The position numbers were made by a program, and so were the translations under genes. A stretch of DNA of 64,000 nt from Kofleriaceae bacterium (GTDB lineage Bacteria; Myxococcota_A; Polyangia; Haliangiales; Haliangiaceae): the NCBI GenBank assembly GCA_020633495.1, contig JACKDR010000001.1, positions 124,001-188,000 of the forward strand. The letters are read 5' to 3'. The number at the start of each line of letters is the position of its first letter. Positions within the stretch are counted from its first letter, which is position 1. The notes beneath the pieces are model-generated. The model was given only the letters and a program-made list of their open reading frames with translations, was not told the origin of the DNA and made no database searches. Positions 50,936 to 59,660 of this stretch are shown one piece after another.

Positions 50936-51439
50936 TCACGCCACCGGCGACGCCGCGATCAGATCCTCTCGGAGGCGGGTCAGGATCTGTCCGAGCAGGT
51001 TCTGCCCTCGCCAGCGGCTGCGGTCGGTGGCGTGCGGGCTCGACGACGTCATGCCGATGCCCCAGATCCGATCGGTCGGGCTGGCCTCGACCAGCTCGGT
51101 CCCGGCGGTCGCGAGCAGGACCTCACGCAGCGCGGGGTTCTGCGTGAACTTGGCGTGGTTGCCGCGGTAGACGATCGCCTCCCGCGCCTGCCGCCACGCG
51201 CGGTCGTCGAAGTTGCGGACCTTGCGGCCGAGCGCCTTGTGCTGCCGCGGATCGACGGCGGCGAGGATCTGCGCGGCGACGTCGGCGTCGTCGAACAGCA
51301 CCGCCTTGCCGTGCATCATGAACTGCTCCGCGCACCCGAACGTGGCGCCGTCGACGACGAACGTCGCCGGGTGCCACTGCGAGAACGGGGAGTCGGGGCG
51401 CCAGAAGAAGGTGAAGCCGTCGCGGGTCTCGGTGGTCAC
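50936..51439 (-). CDS. NADAR/YbiA-like N-glycosidase family protein
   Basis: 167 residues. The domain begins FFWRPDSPFSQWHPATFVVD, then the conserved CAEQFMMHGKAVLF, RNFDDRAWRQAREAIVYRGN, KFTQNPALREVLLATAGTEL and SPTDRIWGIGM. In E. coli YbiA and the riboflavin-pathway member RibX, the domain hydrolyses N-glycosidic bonds in toxic riboflavin precursors; other NADAR proteins act on ADP-ribose-related compounds. Role here is inferred from the family. A clear Shine-Dalgarno (GAGGAGC) precedes the GTG start. Divergent from the FG-GAP lipoprotein. Confidence 0.85.
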   Translation of the reverse strand: MTTETRDGFTFFWRPDSPFSQWHPATFVVDGATFGCAEQFMMHGKAVLFDDADVAAQILAAVDPRQHKALGRKVRNFDDRAWRQAREAIVYRGNHAKFTQNPALREVLLATAGTELVEASPTDRIWGIGMTSSSPHATDRSRWRGQNLLGQILTRLREDLIAASPVA

Positions 51440-51518
51440 GGGGTGCTCCTCGTTCGTGTATGCACGACACTAACACGACGACGACGAGGCGCCCAGCGCG
51501 ATCGCGAACCCCCAGCAG

Positions 51519-51597
51519 CATTCTTCAAATCATCGTTTCCATTCATCCATTTTAGAATGTAGAAAGTTGCGCTTCTCACTTATTGATCGTGAGACCG
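51519..51597. promoter_or_regulatory. AT-rich island upstream of the FG-GAP lipoprotein gene
   Basis: An about 80-bp stretch of roughly 60% A+T (ATTCTTCAAATCATCG, TTTTAGAATGTAGAAAG) stands out sharply in this high-GC DNA. It covers the upstream half of the promoter at 51583-51612 and is positioned like an UP element or protein-binding site. Confidence 0.45.
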
Positions 51598-51612
51598 CGG
51601 CCTGTGTAGGTT
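51583..51612 (+). promoter_or_regulatory. Sigma-70-like promoter of the FG-GAP lipoprotein operon
   Basis: TTGATC at 51583-51588 and TAGGTT at 51607-51612 are spaced by 18 nt; the -10 ends 7 nt before the ATG at 51620. The same geometry occurs at 20155-20184, and the AT-rich island lies just upstream. Confidence 0.5.
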
Positions 51613-51619
51613 GCGCGCC

Positions 51620-52987
51620 ATGAAGCTCCTGGCTGGATCGGCCGCGCTGCTGCTCGTCGCGGCCTGCGGCGACGCCGGCGACGCCACCGGCGGCGACGTC
51701 ACGCCCGCCGACGCCGCCGCGGCCCCCGACGTCGCGGCGCCCGCGATCGACGCGGCGCCCGCGATCGACGCGCCGCCGGCGCCGTCCGTCACCTTCACCC
51801 GCCACACCGTCGACGACGACGCCGACGGCCCGGCCTACGTCGCGGTCGCCGACCTCGACGACGACCCGGCGCCCGAGCTGGTGGTGTCGTCGCTCGGCAA
51901 GTCCGGCTTCCCGCCGGTCGGCACGGTCGCGATCTACGATCGCGGCGCCGACCTCGACGGCTGGACCCGGACCGTGCTCGACCCCAGCGTCGGGTTCCCC
52001 GGCCAGCCGACGATCGTGGACGTCGACGGCGACGACGACCTCGACGTCATCCTGCCGTCCGGCTTCCTGGTGTGCGCGATCGCCGGCAGCCCGTGCGGCG
52101 GTCTGGCCTGGTACGAGCACGACGGCGCGACCTGGACCAAGCACGCGCTGGTGTCGGGAAGCGCGCTGTTCTACCACCACGTCGAGCTCGTCGACGTCGA
52201 CGGCGACGGCCGCGTCGACCTCGTCACCACCGGCGAGGAGCAGACGTTCGGCGGCGGCGCCAGCCGCGCCGTCGTCCAGTGGTTCGCCGGCACCGACGAC
52301 GCCGACCGGTTCGCGGCCACGCCGCACGTCATCGGCGACGGCGGCGGCAGCTTCCCGCGGGTGCTCGACGTCGACGGCGACGGCGACCTCGACGTCGCGT
52401 CCGCCGAGTTCTTCGTCGCCGGCGGATCGTTCGCGTGGTTCGAGCGCACCGCCGCGCCCGGTCCCGACCCCCCCGACGGCACCTGGGTGCGCCACGCGAT
52501 CGACGCCGACAGCGGCCCCGCGATCATGCTGACGCCGGTGCCGGACCTGTTCGGCGACGGCACGCTGCGCTACGTCGGCAGCAACCACACCAACACCGCC
52601 AAGACGCCGCCCGACGCGTGGCCGTCGGCGGTGTTCGCGCTGACCCCGGGCGCCGACGCCACCGCGCCCTGGACCAAGACCGCGATCTCGACCGGCATCG
52701 AGTCGCGCCCGGGCAGCATGTTCTCGCCGATGGCGGCGCCGGGCATCGTCGGGGTCGGCGACGTCGACGACGACGGCGACGTCGACGTCCTGGTCTCGGG
52801 CGACGGCGACGTCCACGCCTACTGGCTCGAGCAGACCGTCCCCGGCACGTTCGCGACCCACGTCCTCGAGGCGTCGCTGGGCCAGGCCGGCGGCGTCACC
52901 GTCGTCGACCTCGACGGCGACGGCGACCACGAGTCGATCATGACCGGCTACGAGGACGACGCGATCTACGTCTACGACCACGACTAG
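51620..52987 (+). CDS. FG-GAP/integrin-like repeat lipoprotein
   Basis: 455 residues. Signal peptide with lipobox (LLVAAC), an Asp/Ala linker, then FG-GAP type beta-propeller repeats with calcium-binding loops: VDVDGDDDLDVILPSG, LVDVDGDGRVDLVTTG, VLDVDGDGDLDVASAEF, VGDVDDDGDVDVLVSGDG and VDLDGDGDHESIMTGY. Such propellers resemble integrin alpha heads and bind Ca2+ and protein or polysaccharide ligands. Probably surface exposed. The next gene follows after 9 nt with an AGGAG ribosome-binding site, so the two form an operon, possibly continuing to the cytochrome gene. Confidence 0.85.
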   Translation: MKLLAGSAALLLVAACGDAGDATGGDVTPADAAAAPDVAAPAIDAAPAIDAPPAPSVTFTRHTVDDDADGPAYVAVADLDDDPAPELVVSSLGKSGFPPVGTVAIYDRGADLDGWTRTVLDPSVGFPGQPTIVDVDGDDDLDVILPSGFLVCAIAGSPCGGLAWYEHDGATWTKHALVSGSALFYHHVELVDVDGDGRVDLVTTGEEQTFGGGASRAVVQWFAGTDDADRFAATPHVIGDGGGSFPRVLDVDGDGDLDVASAEFFVAGGSFAWFERTAAPGPDPPDGTWVRHAIDADSGPAIMLTPVPDLFGDGTLRYVGSNHTNTAKTPPDAWPSAVFALTPGADATAPWTKTAISTGIESRPGSMFSPMAAPGIVGVGDVDDDGDVDVLVSGDGDVHAYWLEQTVPGTFATHVLEASLGQAGGVTVVDLDGDGDHESIMTGYEDDAIYVYDHD

Positions 52988-52996
52988 GAGCCCGCG

Positions 52997-53500
52997 ATGC
53001 GCACCCTGTCCCTGATCGCCGCGACCACGGTCGCCGCGCTGAGCTTCGCCTGCGGTGGCGGCGATGGCGACGGCGACGGCGACGACACGACCGCGGCCGA
53101 CGCCGCCGCGGCCCCCGACGCCGCCACCCCCGACGCCGCCACCCCCGACGCCGCCCCGGCGGCCTCGCACCTCACGGTCCACGTCCCCGACGACTTCGCC
53201 GGCACGACGCGGCAGCTGGTGGTCGTCTACCACCCGCAGCCGACGCTCAGCGGCGCCCCCACCGGCTCGCTGTACCAGGCCAACGCCCCGGCGCTGACCG
53301 CCGGCGCCGACGTCGACCTCGCGGTCGATCCGATCGGGGTCACCGGCACCTACTACGTCACGACCGTCCTCTACATGGTCGGCGGCGGCCAGTTCGTCCC
53401 GGCGTCCGGCATCGACTACCTGGCCACGTCGACGACGTCGTTCGAGTTCGACGGCGGCCCGATGGACCTCGGCGCGATCGATCTCGCCCTCGCCCCCTGA
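52997..53500 (+). CDS. Small beta-rich lipoprotein of unknown function
   Basis: 167 residues. Signal peptide with lipobox (SFAC, Cys19), an Asp/Ala/Pro linker (PDAATPDAATPDAAP) and an about 110-residue domain of predicted beta strands (LTVHVPDDFAGTTRQLVVVY, VTGTYYVTTVLYMVGGGQ). I recognise no family. It lies between an FG-GAP lipoprotein and a dihaem cytochrome in the same direction with short gaps, so it may be an accessory protein of that set. Confidence 0.72.
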   Translation: MRTLSLIAATTVAALSFACGGGDGDGDGDDTTAADAAAAPDAATPDAATPDAAPAASHLTVHVPDDFAGTTRQLVVVYHPQPTLSGAPTGSLYQANAPALTAGADVDLAVDPIGVTGTYYVTTVLYMVGGGQFVPASGIDYLATSTTSFEFDGGPMDLGAIDLALAP

Positions 53501-53537
53501 CCCGGCGGCGCCGCCGCCCGCGACCTCGGAGCTGACC

Positions 53538-56375
53538 ATGCGTTCGCGTGTCACCGCGCTCGGTGTCCTGGTGATCGGCGTGGCCGTCGTGGCCTGCGCC
53601 GGCGACGACGTCCCCGCCGCGGACGGCCCCTGTCCGGCCGCCCTGGATCCGGCGCCGGCCGGCGCGGCGACGCCGCCGATCGCGGAGGCGGTCACGCCGC
53701 GCACCGCACGGATCCGGATCACGATCGACCCCAGCGACCCGTCGCTGGCGTCGCCGCAGCGCGAGCCGCAGGCGGCGCCGCTGACCGCCACCGTCGAGGA
53801 CGGCACGCTGACCGTGCGCGGCGGCGTCAAGCGGTTCGCGCTCCACCCCGAGCGGCTGTTCGTCGAGCTGTACCTGGTCGAGGGCAGCGCCACCGGCTGG
53901 GCCGACGCCATCGCCGCGGTCGACGACGTCACCGGCGCGGCCGCGGTCTACGACCTGGCGATCGATCCGCTGTCGGCGCCGGTCGCGACCGCGTCGCTGC
54001 CGATCGGCGGCATCGCGCCCGAGGGCGTGGCCCGGCTCCGCGTCGGCTTCGACCTCGCCGCCGCCGACGCGCCGCTGGCGTTCACCCTCGACGTCACCGG
54101 CCGCGCCACCACCCGCACCGCGCGGTCGAGCGCGCCGATCGCGATCACCGGCGACGGCGCCGAGGCCTGGGCCACGTTCGGCGACGGCGACGTCCTCGCC
54201 GTGATCGACACCGTCACCGACGCCCGCGTCGCCCAGGTCGCCGCCGCCGGCCGCCCGACCAGCGTCGCGATCACGCCCGACGACGCGCTGGTGCTGACCA
54301 CCTGCGCCGACTGCAACCAGCTCGTGGTCGTCGACCGCGCCCGCCGCGAGGTCGTGCAGCGCCTCGGCGAGGCCGAGGGCCTGGGCCGCGACCCGCGCCA
54401 CGTCGTGATCGCCCCCGACGGCACCCGCGCGTGGGTCAGCGCCGCGGTCGGCGACACCGTCACCGTGCTCGAGCGGGTCGGCGATCGTTTCCGGGTCCGG
54501 ACCACGATCCCGGTCGGCCGCCGGCCCAGCGGCCTGTCGGTCAGCCCCGACGGCGCCACCGTCTACGTCGCCCACTTCCTGCCGCGCGGCCCGATCCGCG
54601 ACAACGAGGGCTGGGTGTCGGTGATCGACGGCGAGCGCGACGTCGTCGTCGGCGACGCCGTGCTGCGCGACGACGGCGACGAGGCCGAGGCCGGGTGCCT
54701 GGCCCTGGTCGACGCGTTCGGCGACCACACCGCCGCCGAGCTCAGCTTCGAGGCCACGCCGACCCAGCTCGCCGGCGTCTTCCTCGATCCCGGCGGCCAC
54801 ACCGGCTGGGTGCCCGGGCTGCGGGTCGCCGGCTTCCCGATCTTCGAGGGCGATCCGTCGGCGCTCGGCTTCCAGTTCCTCGCCCTCGGCGCCAACTCGC
54901 CCGCGATGCTGTTCCCGCTCGACCTGCGGACGCCGCGCGCGCCCGCGTTCCCCAAGGTCGGCGCGATCGTCGACATCACCGACCGGTCCGAGGACTTCCT
55001 GGCGTGCGTGCCCGCCACCGAGGACGCCGAGGCGGTGCGGGCCCGCGCCGGCGCCACCGCCGACGAGACGATCTACGCCGGGGTCACGATCCCGTCGCAG
55101 GGGACGTTCCTCGACGAGACCGGCGTGGCGCGGTTCGTCGGCTTCAGCCGGGGCGGCCGCCGCGTCCTGGTCCTGTCGTACGTCGCCGACGAGCTCGCCG
55201 TCCTCGACGGCGCCACCGGCAGCCCGCTGGCGCGCCACCACCTGCCGCTGTCGGGCTCGAACCCGATCGGCCTGGCGGTCACGCCCGACGGCGCCAAGGC
55301 CTACGTCGCCTACGAGAACAGCACGTTCGTGTCGGTGCTCGACCTCGGCGACTACGCCGGCGACGGCGCCGCGCTGCCGCGACCGACGGTCGTGCCGTAC
55401 CGGCTCGATCCCGGCGCCGGCGCCGGCCAGGGCGCCGCGATCATCACGTTCCTGATGCTGACCCGCTCCGTCGCCGGCGTGCCGGCGCGGCCGCCGCTCG
55501 CCGAGGTCGCGCAGGTGCCGGTGGTCGACGCCGACCCGCTCGATCCCGAGCTGCGCCGCGGCAAGGTCCTGTTCACGTCGTCGAACCCCGACAAGTACCC
55601 GACGCTGTCGGGCGGTCGCCAGGCGGCGTGCGCGGCGTGCCACCCCGACGGCGGCAACGACGGCACCGCGTGGTCGACGATGGAGGGCGAGCGCCGCACG
55701 ATCGGGCTGTGGGGCGGCGTCGCCGGCCGCGGCTGGCTGCACGCGTCGGCGACCCACCGCGGCGTCGCCGACTTCGCGACCACGATCGTGCGCGAGCGGC
55801 TCGGCGGCACCGGCCTGTCGGCGGCCGACGAGGCCGCGCTGTCGCGCTGGGTCGCGCACGGCATCCCGGCGCGGCAGCGCCCGGTGGTCGATGACGCCGA
55901 GGCGGCCCGGGGCGCGACCCTGTTCGCCGCGCACTGCGCCGGCTGCCACGCCGCCGCCGACGGCTCGGGGGGCCCGGTCGCGCCCGACGATCCCTACGGC
56001 GGCGGCGATCCGGCCGGCCCGCGCCTGGTCGACGTCGGCACCGCGACCGACTGGGCGTCGGTGACGCTGGGCGCGGCCTACACCCGCCTGTTCCCGCCGG
56101 TGGCGCGGCGCGTGCTCGACGCGCTCCGCGGCGACCGCGACCTCGGCACCGGCGACCTGGTGCAGGACACGCTGCACTTCACGCCGCGCCCCGACCGCGG
56201 CCGCGGCCGGCTCAAGGTCCCGACGCTGACCAACACCTGGGAGAACGTCGTGTGGTTCCACGACGGCCGCTTCACCTCGCTCGACGACGTGGTCGCCTAC
56301 TTCGACGACCGTGACGGCCTCGGCCTGTCGGCGGCGGATCGCGCGGCGCTGGTCGCGTACCTGAAGACCCGGTAG
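53538..56375 (+). CDS. Dihaem cytochrome c with YVTN-type beta-propeller (MauG-like C-terminus), lipoprotein
   Basis: 945 residues. Signal peptide with a lipobox-like VVACA. The first two thirds form a YVTN/PQQ-like propeller (SVAITPDDALVLTTC, GLSVSPDGATVYVAHF, GLAVTPDGAKAYVAYEN). The C-terminal third is a cytochrome with two haem motifs, CAACH at 698-702 and CAGCH at 800-804, and the peroxidase/MauG signature LKVPTLTNTWENVVWFHDGR near the end, followed by a YFDDRDGLGLSAADRAALVAYL helix. This matches the dihaem enzymes related to MauG and cytochrome c peroxidase, but the substrate is not known. GGAG lies before the ATG. Probably acts at the cell surface or in the periplasm. Confidence 0.85.
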   Translation: MRSRVTALGVLVIGVAVVACAGDDVPAADGPCPAALDPAPAGAATPPIAEAVTPRTARIRITIDPSDPSLASPQREPQAAPLTATVEDGTLTVRGGVKRFALHPERLFVELYLVEGSATGWADAIAAVDDVTGAAAVYDLAIDPLSAPVATASLPIGGIAPEGVARLRVGFDLAAADAPLAFTLDVTGRATTRTARSSAPIAITGDGAEAWATFGDGDVLAVIDTVTDARVAQVAAAGRPTSVAITPDDALVLTTCADCNQLVVVDRARREVVQRLGEAEGLGRDPRHVVIAPDGTRAWVSAAVGDTVTVLERVGDRFRVRTTIPVGRRPSGLSVSPDGATVYVAHFLPRGPIRDNEGWVSVIDGERDVVVGDAVLRDDGDEAEAGCLALVDAFGDHTAAELSFEATPTQLAGVFLDPGGHTGWVPGLRVAGFPIFEGDPSALGFQFLALGANSPAMLFPLDLRTPRAPAFPKVGAIVDITDRSEDFLACVPATEDAEAVRARAGATADETIYAGVTIPSQGTFLDETGVARFVGFSRGGRRVLVLSYVADELAVLDGATGSPLARHHLPLSGSNPIGLAVTPDGAKAYVAYENSTFVSVLDLGDYAGDGAALPRPTVVPYRLDPGAGAGQGAAIITFLMLTRSVAGVPARPPLAEVAQVPVVDADPLDPELRRGKVLFTSSNPDKYPTLSGGRQAACAACHPDGGNDGTAWSTMEGERRTIGLWGGVAGRGWLHASATHRGVADFATTIVRERLGGTGLSAADEAALSRWVAHGIPARQRPVVDDAEAARGATLFAAHCAGCHAAADGSGGPVAPDDPYGGGDPAGPRLVDVGTATDWASVTLGAAYTRLFPPVARRVLDALRGDRDLGTGDLVQDTLHFTPRPDRGRGRLKVPTLTNTWENVVWFHDGRFTSLDDVVAYFDDRDGLGLSAADRAALVAYLKTR

Positions 56376-56403
56376 CCGGGCCAGGCGAGCGCGCCGCGCC
56401 GGG

Positions 56404-56892
56404 TCAGGCCTGGGCCATGCTCGCCTTGCGGGCGGCCGCGATCTGCTTGTAGATGGCCTCGATGTCGGCGCCGGGCTTGCCGTCGACGACCGCCTGGAAC
56501 GCGTCGAGCAGCTCGATCGCGTTGCGGACGACGCCGGTGCCGAGCTGGTGCAGCGTCTGGGCGTCGATGCCGTCGGCGGGGAACACCGGCACGGTCAGCC
56601 GGCAGTACAGGCGATGGCTGCCGTGGTCGAAGCCGAAGCCGCCGACCTCGAGCAGGTTGTTGAGCCGCACCAGCGCCTCGCTGACGTCGGCGACGCGATC
56701 CGCCGGCACCTCCAGCATGAAGTGGATGAGCTGGAGGAACGGCACGGTGCGCTCCCACTTGACGAACAGGTTGCCGGGCAGCGGCCCGGTGCTCGGCAGC
56801 TCGACCAGCTGCTGCGCGGGCGCCGCCTTGTGCGGCAGCTGGTTGCCGTCGAGGAAGGCGAGGAAGTCGTCGAAGGAGTGCAGCCGGGTCAT
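56404..56892 (-). CDS. YbjN/type III chaperone-fold-like protein
   Basis: 162 residues, soluble. Alpha/beta pattern with strands FVKWERTVPFLQLIHFML and YCRLTVPVF separated by ALVRLNNLLEVGGFGF. This resembles the CesT/YbjN fold of small dimeric chaperones. The family call is tentative and rests on pattern and length. TAGGGT lies at 56907-56902, 9 nt before the ATG. It is convergent with the dihaem cytochrome gene and in the same direction as the AgmX-type lipoprotein gene upstream (46 nt away). Confidence 0.6.
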   Translation of the reverse strand: MTRLHSFDDFLAFLDGNQLPHKAAPAQQLVELPSTGPLPGNLFVKWERTVPFLQLIHFMLEVPADRVADVSEALVRLNNLLEVGGFGFDHGSHRLYCRLTVPVFPADGIDAQTLHQLGTGVVRNAIELLDAFQAVVDGKPGADIEAIYKQIAAARKASMAQA

Positions 56893-56938
56893 CTCGGCCC
56901 GACCCTAGCACGCGGCGCGACGGCGGCCGCGGCGCCGA

Positions 56939-58486
56939 TCAGCCGGGCGCCAGCGTCAGCTCGACCACGAACGTGGCGTCGGTCGCGTCGCCGTCGTCGT
57001 CGGTGGGCCGCGGGAAGACCCAGCTCGACAGCAGGCCGTCGACGCAGGCCGCGACCTCGGGGGCGACGCCGCTGGCCTTGGCCGCGGTGGTGCGGCCGGA
57101 GTCGGCGACGGTGAAGCCCAGCGTCATCGCGCCGCCCAGGGTCGGATCGGCCTTCAGGGCGTGCCGGTAGCAGCGCAGCAGCCCCGCCATGTACACGGAC
57201 AGGATCTTGCGCTGGACGTCGGCGCCGGCCAGCGAGCTGTCGTCGAGGGCGCGGACCGACGCGATCTGGATCCGGCCGGCGGGCGCGGGGTGGCGGGACG
57301 GCCCGGGGGGATCGACGACGATGCCGCCCGAGGTGCCGCCCGCGGGGCCGCCGCCGCCGCCGCCGCCGCCGCCGACCGCGACACGAGCGTCCGCGTCCTC
57401 GACGGCCGCGAGCTGCTGCGCGAGATCGGCGCCGGGGTCACGGTGACCGGCGATGCTGTCGATGCTGTCGAGGCCGTCGTCACCCTCGGCGATCAGCAGC
57501 TCGGCGAAGCGCGCGGCCTCGTCGGCGAGCGCGGCGCGGTCGTCCTGTCGCGCGGCCGCCGCCGAGGCCGCGGCCGCCTCCGACGCCGCGACCGCCGCCG
57601 CCACCGCGGGCGGCACACCGAGCAGCAGGTCGGGGAACAGCTCGGCGCCGTCGTCGCCGCGGCGCACCGCCGCCAGCGTCGCGACCTGATCGCCCGCCGG
57701 GACGTCGGCGTCGGCGACCACCAGCAGCTGGCGATCGGCGGCGTCCCGGGTCGCGCCGCCGGAGAAGCGGCGCCGGACCACGTCGGCCAGCGCGGTGCGG
57801 ACCCGCGCCAGCCAGGCGCCGTCGGGATCGCGCTCGAGGTCGACCAGGGGCGCCTGCAGCGTGCCCTCGCGCCCGGACAGCGACCACAGCTCGGCGCGGT
57901 GCGCGTGCAGCGACAGCACCAGGCGCAGCGGGGCGCGATCGGGCTCCGCCGGATCGAGCGCGTCCGCCGCCGCCAGCTCGGGCAGCGCGAGCGGCACCGC
58001 GCCCACCGCGTCGCCGCGGCGCAGGACCAGCGCGAAGCGGGGCCCCAGCGGCTTCAGCGCGCCGATCACGGCGACCAGCGTCGCCGACGGCACCGACGGC
58101 TCGATCACGATCCGGATCCAGGCGTCGCCGGGCCGGCCAGCGCCGGCGCGGGCCTCGGCCCACGCCCGCAGCGGCGCCAGCGCGACGCCGGCGTCGCCGC
58201 CACCATCGATGATGGCGCCGTGATCGAGCGGGACGATCTCGGCGCCGTCGCCGAGGACCGCGGCCGAGGTCACGACGACCAGCGGGCCATCGGGCACCGG
58301 CTCGACCGCGACGGTCGCCGCGGTCGCCGGCATCGCCAGCGCGCCGTAGGGATCCGCCAGCGCGCCGCCGTCGCGGCCGCGCTCGGCGGCGGTCGCCGCG
58401 GCGCCGCCGCCCTTGCCGCCGTCACCCTTGCCGCACGCGGCGACCAGGACCACGGCGAGCGCCCCCAGGCCGACCCGGTTCCGCAT
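56939..58486 (-). CDS. AgmX/PglI-type lipoprotein
   Basis: 515 residues. Signal peptide with lipobox (VLVAAC, Cys19). A large central region holds a run of nine Gly before the C-terminal domain. The C-terminal about 95 residues show the AgmX/PglI pattern: LRCYRHALKADPTLGGAMTL, GFTVADSGRTTAAKASG, VAACVDGLLSSWVFP. This TonB-C-like domain is found in myxobacterial gliding and adventurous-motility proteins and in many uncharacterised lipoproteins. It is probably surface exposed. A direct role in motility is not implied by the domain alone. Confidence 0.75.
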   Translation of the reverse strand: MRNRVGLGALAVVLVAACGKGDGGKGGGAAATAAERGRDGGALADPYGALAMPATAATVAVEPVPDGPLVVVTSAAVLGDGAEIVPLDHGAIIDGGGDAGVALAPLRAWAEARAGAGRPGDAWIRIVIEPSVPSATLVAVIGALKPLGPRFALVLRRGDAVGAVPLALPELAAADALDPAEPDRAPLRLVLSLHAHRAELWSLSGREGTLQAPLVDLERDPDGAWLARVRTALADVVRRRFSGGATRDAADRQLLVVADADVPAGDQVATLAAVRRGDDGAELFPDLLLGVPPAVAAAVAASEAAAASAAAARQDDRAALADEAARFAELLIAEGDDGLDSIDSIAGHRDPGADLAQQLAAVEDADARVAVGGGGGGGGGPAGGTSGGIVVDPPGPSRHPAPAGRIQIASVRALDDSSLAGADVQRKILSVYMAGLLRCYRHALKADPTLGGAMTLGFTVADSGRTTAAKASGVAPEVAACVDGLLSSWVFPRPTDDDGDATDATFVVELTLAPG

Positions 58487-58537
58487 CGTGCGATGGAAAC
58501 CCGATCCGGCCGCGGGCGTCCAGCCCCGACCGCGGCG

Positions 58538-58720
58538 CTACTTCCAGAGCTCCCACCAGCGGGCGCCGCTGCCCCCCGACGACGACGCGCCGGCGGAGGC
58601 GTCGTCACGGCACGAGCAACGCTTGGCCTTGGGGACATCGCCGAGGACGGACTCGACGTGCATGCCGCACCCGGCGAAGGTCGGCTTGCCACAACGATTG
58701 CAACTCACGCGTCTGCACAT
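58538..58720 (-). CDS. Small zinc-ribbon protein
   Basis: 60 residues. MCRRVSCNRCGKPTFAGCGM, then HVESVLGDVPKAKRCSC, gives a Cys-x2-Cys...Cys...Cys-x-Cys pattern typical of a small zinc ribbon. Short CNxCGKxTWxGCG proteins of this kind are widespread in bacteria and eukaryotes, but their function is unknown to me. A strong Shine-Dalgarno (AAGGAG) precedes the ATG, and a -24/-12 promoter lies at 58762-58747. The C-terminus is a Ser/Gly-rich tail ending in Trp-rich ARWWELWK. Confidence 0.8.
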   Translation of the reverse strand: MCRRVSCNRCGKPTFAGCGMHVESVLGDVPKAKRCSCRDDASAGASSSGGSGARWWELWK

Positions 58721-58746
58721 GGTGGTTTCTCCTTGGGCCCACTTAT

Positions 58747-58762
58747 AGCAGCGCTCGTGCCA
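58747..58762 (-). promoter_or_regulatory. Candidate sigma-54 promoter of the zinc-ribbon gene
   Basis: On the minus strand the sequence is TGGCACGAGCGCTGCT: a perfect TGGCACG -24 block and TGC at -12 with the correct spacing (CTGCT instead of TTGCA). The predicted start near 58736 leaves an about 15-nt leader that just contains the AAGGAG ribosome-binding site. Confidence 0.55.
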
Positions 58763-58843
58763 GCATTTCACCCTTGAACTACAGCAACTTGCACGCCGTG
58801 ATGAAACAGAATGAAACGCGTGCTGCAACGTGGCCGGGCCGGC

Positions 58844-59377
58844 TCAGAACAGCTCGAGGGCGGCGAGGTCGGCGTCCATGACCCGGGCCGCCTCGGCGCG
58901 GGCGGTCCGGGTCCGCGCCTGCGCCTGGTCGAGCCGGGCGCGGTCCCAGATCACCTCGCGGCGATCCGCGCGCAGCCGCGCGGCGCCGACCCGCTCGGCC
59001 TGCAGCGCCGCCCAGTGCCGCTCGGCCAGCTTGCCGGCGGTGTGGATGTCATCGGCGCGCACCGCGGCCTGCCAGCGGGCCCACTCGGCCCGCTCGACCC
59101 GACGATCGGCGCGCAGCAGATCGCGATCGACGCGCCACGACGCGCGAGCGGCCTCGAGCGCGAGGCGCGCCTCGTGCTCGGCGCGATCCGCGGCGCGCAC
59201 CTCCGCGGCGGCGGCGTCGGCGACCGGCGAGCGATCGACCACGGTCTCCGACTCCATCACGTACGGCACGGCACGGTGACCGGGCGCGGTGGCCGCGGGC
59301 GCGGCGCCGGCCACCGGCGCGGCCAGCATGACGGCGGAGAACAGCGACGCGGCAAGGATCTTCATCGAGGACTTCAT
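58844..59377 (-). CDS. Small secreted coiled-coil protein
   Basis: 177 residues. Signal peptide (LAASLFSAVMLAAPVAGA), then a highly charged Ala/Arg/Glu helix over about 120 residues (AADRAEHEARLALEAARASW, RADRREVIWDRARLDQAQAR). No known domain. A clear Shine-Dalgarno (AAAGGAG) precedes the ATG. Divergent from the secreted protein at 59661, with short direct repeats between them. Confidence 0.7.
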   Translation of the reverse strand: MKSSMKILAASLFSAVMLAAPVAGAAPAATAPGHRAVPYVMESETVVDRSPVADAAAAEVRAADRAEHEARLALEAARASWRVDRDLLRADRRVERAEWARWQAAVRADDIHTAGKLAERHWAALQAERVGAARLRADRREVIWDRARLDQAQARTRTARAEAARVMDADLAALELF

Positions 59378-59550
59378 GATGTGCTCCTTTCAGGTCGATC
59401 CGATCGAGTGCATCGCGCGTGCCTCGTCGCGCCACCGGCGCGCGCGCCCCGGGGCCGCGCCCGCGCGCCCGGCGCGTCGCGAGGCGTTCTGACCCGCGGG
59501 GCAACCTGCCTCGTCCCGCGACGCGCCCGCCACCGTCGACGACGCGCCCC

Positions 59551-59590
59551 GACGACGCCCGACGACGCCCGACGACGCCCGACGACGCCT
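59551..59590 (+). repeat. Four 10-bp tandem repeats (GACGACGCCC)
   Basis: Four exact or near-exact copies of GACGACGCCC lie in the divergent gap between the two small secreted proteins. They resemble the variant units of the 23.7-kb minisatellite. No gene is seen in 59378-59660. Confidence 0.7.
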
Positions 59591-59660
59591 GAGGACACCG
59601 GCGGCGCGCGCCGGCACCGGCACGCGCGATGCACCGAGGCAGGCCAGCCAGGAGGCCATC

